In this document: positions 62,540 through 64,000 of the stretch, one piece after another
How positions within the stretch are numbered: the first letter of the stretch is position 1
Layout of the letters: each line of letters opens with the position of its first letter
Translations under genes and position numbers: made by a program
Assembly: GCA_965261915.1 (NCBI GenBank)
Contig: CBDHDW010000013.1
Coordinates: 1,054,001-1,118,000, forward strand
Direction of reading: 5' to 3'
DNA: 64,000 nucleotides
From: JAIBDK01 sp965261915
GTDB taxonomy: Bacteria; Pseudomonadota; Gammaproteobacteria; Arenicellales; Poriferihabitantaceae
The notes under the pieces: model-generated
The model's database searches: none
What the model saw: only the letters and a program-made list of their open reading frames with translations
Told to the model about the DNA's origin: nothing

Positions 62540-64000
62540 TTAGGCCGTTTCCGGTAATTTGAAACCGGCGATGGATTGATTCAACTGCTCAGCAACCGAT
62601 CTCATCTGCTCCAGTGCAACCGCCACCTGCGATACACTCAAGTCAGATTCTGATGTTGCATCCTGAAGTACTTTCATACGTCCAGCAACCGTTTGAGCAA
62701 CCTTTGATTCGGTTTCAGCATCGCCGGCAACCCGATCGATTGTTTCAAGCAACTCCTGACTCACGGATTCGATTTCGGTTAATGCTCGTCCCGCTTCATC
62801 CGCCGTGGTCGCCCCTGAGACAACCTCCTCGGTCGTCGCTTCCATCGACGCGATTGCACTATTCGCATCCTGCTGGATATTTTTTACGAGCTCGGTAATG
62901 TCGTTTGATGCACGTGCTGAACGTTCCGCAAGACGTTGTACCTCTTCCGCAACCACCGCAAATCCTCGACCCGCTTCACCGGCCATCGCCGCCTGGATGG
63001 ACGCGTTCAGTGATAATACGTTTGTTTGCTCTGTTACATCCTGTATGAGGTTGACGATTTCGTTGATTTGCTGCGAGCTTTCACCCAGACGTTTCAATTG
63101 TTTCGCCGTTTCCTGAATCTGATTTCGAGCCGTGTTCATCCCTTTCACCGTATTACGTACAGCATCACCTCCTTTTTGCGCCACCTCGGCAGACAATCTT
63201 GCTTGCTGACTGGATTTAGTCGCTGATTGACTCATACGGTTGATCGCATCTGTCATGCTGGTTACATCATCAGCAGAATTCAAAATTTCCTGTGACTGCG
63301 CATCGGAGCTCGTTAACAAACCCGCAATGAGAGATTCCGTACCCTCTGTCGCCTCGTTCATCTCTCCCGCAGCCGTTTTGATACCCGATACAAGCCCACG
63401 CATCTCGCCCACCGCAAAGTTGATGGAATCTGCAATCGCACCCGTTACCTCATCCGTAACTTCAGCTTCCACGGTAAGATCACCTTGCGCGAGATCACCC
63501 ATTTCGTCGAGAAGTTTAATGACAGCGTCTTCCGCAACCTGTGATTGCCGTGAACTGGCCAAAGCATATTTCTTAGAGCGTCTGACTATTGTCCAAAGCA
63601 GGGCAAGTAATGATACTAATGCGAGAACACCCAGTATCACCGGTAATTTTTCGATATCCATCATCATTCCGCCACTACCCTTCAAGCGGTCCTGAAGCCC
63701 CATGGAATGACCTTTCATTGAATCACTTGCAGCCATGACGTTTTTAGCAGAAGAATGCATTGACAGATACTCGCCAACGTTAGCCATGATTACTTCAGCA
63801 CTTTGCTCCAGCTGCCCATATAAACCTTCAATCTCGTTCGCTCTACTTTGTACAACCCCGACTGTATGGCGCGATATGGCAACATTGGTCTGTCCAAAAA
63901 GTTTTATATCCTGTCCAAACTGGGTAACGGCGATTTCGCTGTTAACGCCACCGCTTGCGACCTCTGCAATGCTGGACTTTATTCTCTGGCTAAGAAATCT
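62540..64000 (-). CDS. pilJ: PilJ-like methyl-accepting chemotaxis protein (5' end outside window)
   Basis: The reading frame is open to the window edge at 64000, so the ATG at 63787 is internal. The visible 486 residues start RFLSQRIKSSIAEVASGGVN (PilJ-type sensing region), then GLYGQLEQSAEVIMAN. One transmembrane helix (LPVILGVLALVSLLALLWTI) is followed by a HAMP-like region and the signalling domain with IQDVTEQTNVLSLNASIQAA and AGEAGRGFAVVAEEVQRLAE. It is 45 bp upstream of chpA in the same direction. It would be the receptor for the ChpA system. Confidence 0.88.
   Translation of the reverse strand, partial: RFLSQRIKSSIAEVASGGVNSEIAVTQFGQDIKLFGQTNVAISRHTVGVVQSRANEIEGLYGQLEQSAEVIMANVGEYLSMHSSAKNVMAASDSMKGHSMGLQDRLKGSGGMMMDIEKLPVILGVLALVSLLALLWTIVRRSKKYALASSRQSQVAEDAVIKLLDEMGDLAQGDLTVEAEVTDEVTGAIADSINFAVGEMRGLVSGIKTAAGEMNEATEGTESLIAGLLTSSDAQSQEILNSADDVTSMTDAINRMSQSATKSSQQARLSAEVAQKGGDAVRNTVKGMNTARNQIQETAKQLKRLGESSQQINEIVNLIQDVTEQTNVLSLNASIQAAMAGEAGRGFAVVAEEVQRLAERSARASNDITELVKNIQQDANSAIASMEATTEEVVSGATTADEAGRALTEIESVSQELLETIDRVAGDAETESKVAQTVAGRMKVLQDATSESDLSVSQVAVALEQMRSVAEQLNQSIAGFKLPETA

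Overview
The window reads as a chromosomal segment of an insertion-sequence-laden gammaproteobacterium, probably marine or host-associated. The taxonomic hint comes from gene content: a giant ChpA/PilJ twitching-type chemosensory cluster, a Zur-ZnuABC locus with a gamma-type Zur box, a tkt-gap-pgk run, BluB, and a fused isobutyryl-CoA mutase. No rRNA or tRNA gene, CRISPR array or replication origin was recognised, and species cannot be named from the sequence alone. Layout: 1-4.2 kb is a nest of mobile-element debris (an IS66/ISBst12-type element with a nonsense mutation, an IS1595 end, an IS3 element, an ISAs1 stub, a decayed glyA fragment). 4.3-16.0 kb is ordinary metabolism: a copper chaperone, cobalamin genes (bluB, cobD, cobQ), phosphonoacetate hydrolase, and a MerR-controlled acyl-CoA operon (icmF, 3-hydroxyacyl-CoA dehydrogenase, acyl-CoA synthetase). 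IcmF needs B12, so it fits the cobalamin genes nearby. 16-19.9 kb is a second debris zone (frameshifted transposase, ISNCY remnant with a C16 tract, broken methyltransferase). 20-28.8 kb is a candidate catabolic cluster: an N,N-dimethylformamidase-like protein, a maleate isomerase/Asp-Glu racemase family enzyme, a VOC protein, a truncated FMN hydroxyacid oxidase and a choline-sulfatase-like enzyme. It is interrupted by an IS1634-family element with a 187-bp target duplication. 28.9-39.6 kb is a graveyard of accessory genes: FHA, type III-like restriction helicase, BRO/DinD-like, two PD-(D/E)XK-like proteins and a YcaO-like fragment. These are broken by IS3, IS66, IS1595, IS30 and IS1380 elements. 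Several original genes can be rebuilt base by base by removing an IS and one copy of its 8-bp target duplication. 39.6-64 kb returns to core genes: class I aldolase, Zur-regulated zinc uptake, RDD and MFS membrane proteins, a TerC-like protein, a cell-envelope trio (Sel1/SH3, TPR, L,D-transpeptidase), pgk-gap-tkt, an inositol-monophosphatase family protein, and a cheW-like/chpA/pilJ cluster. ChpA carries a very recent tandem duplication of a whole HPt module. The combination of many IS copies, fresh target duplications and genes broken by single events indicates ongoing IS expansion and gene decay in the accessory zones, while the core operons are mostly intact.
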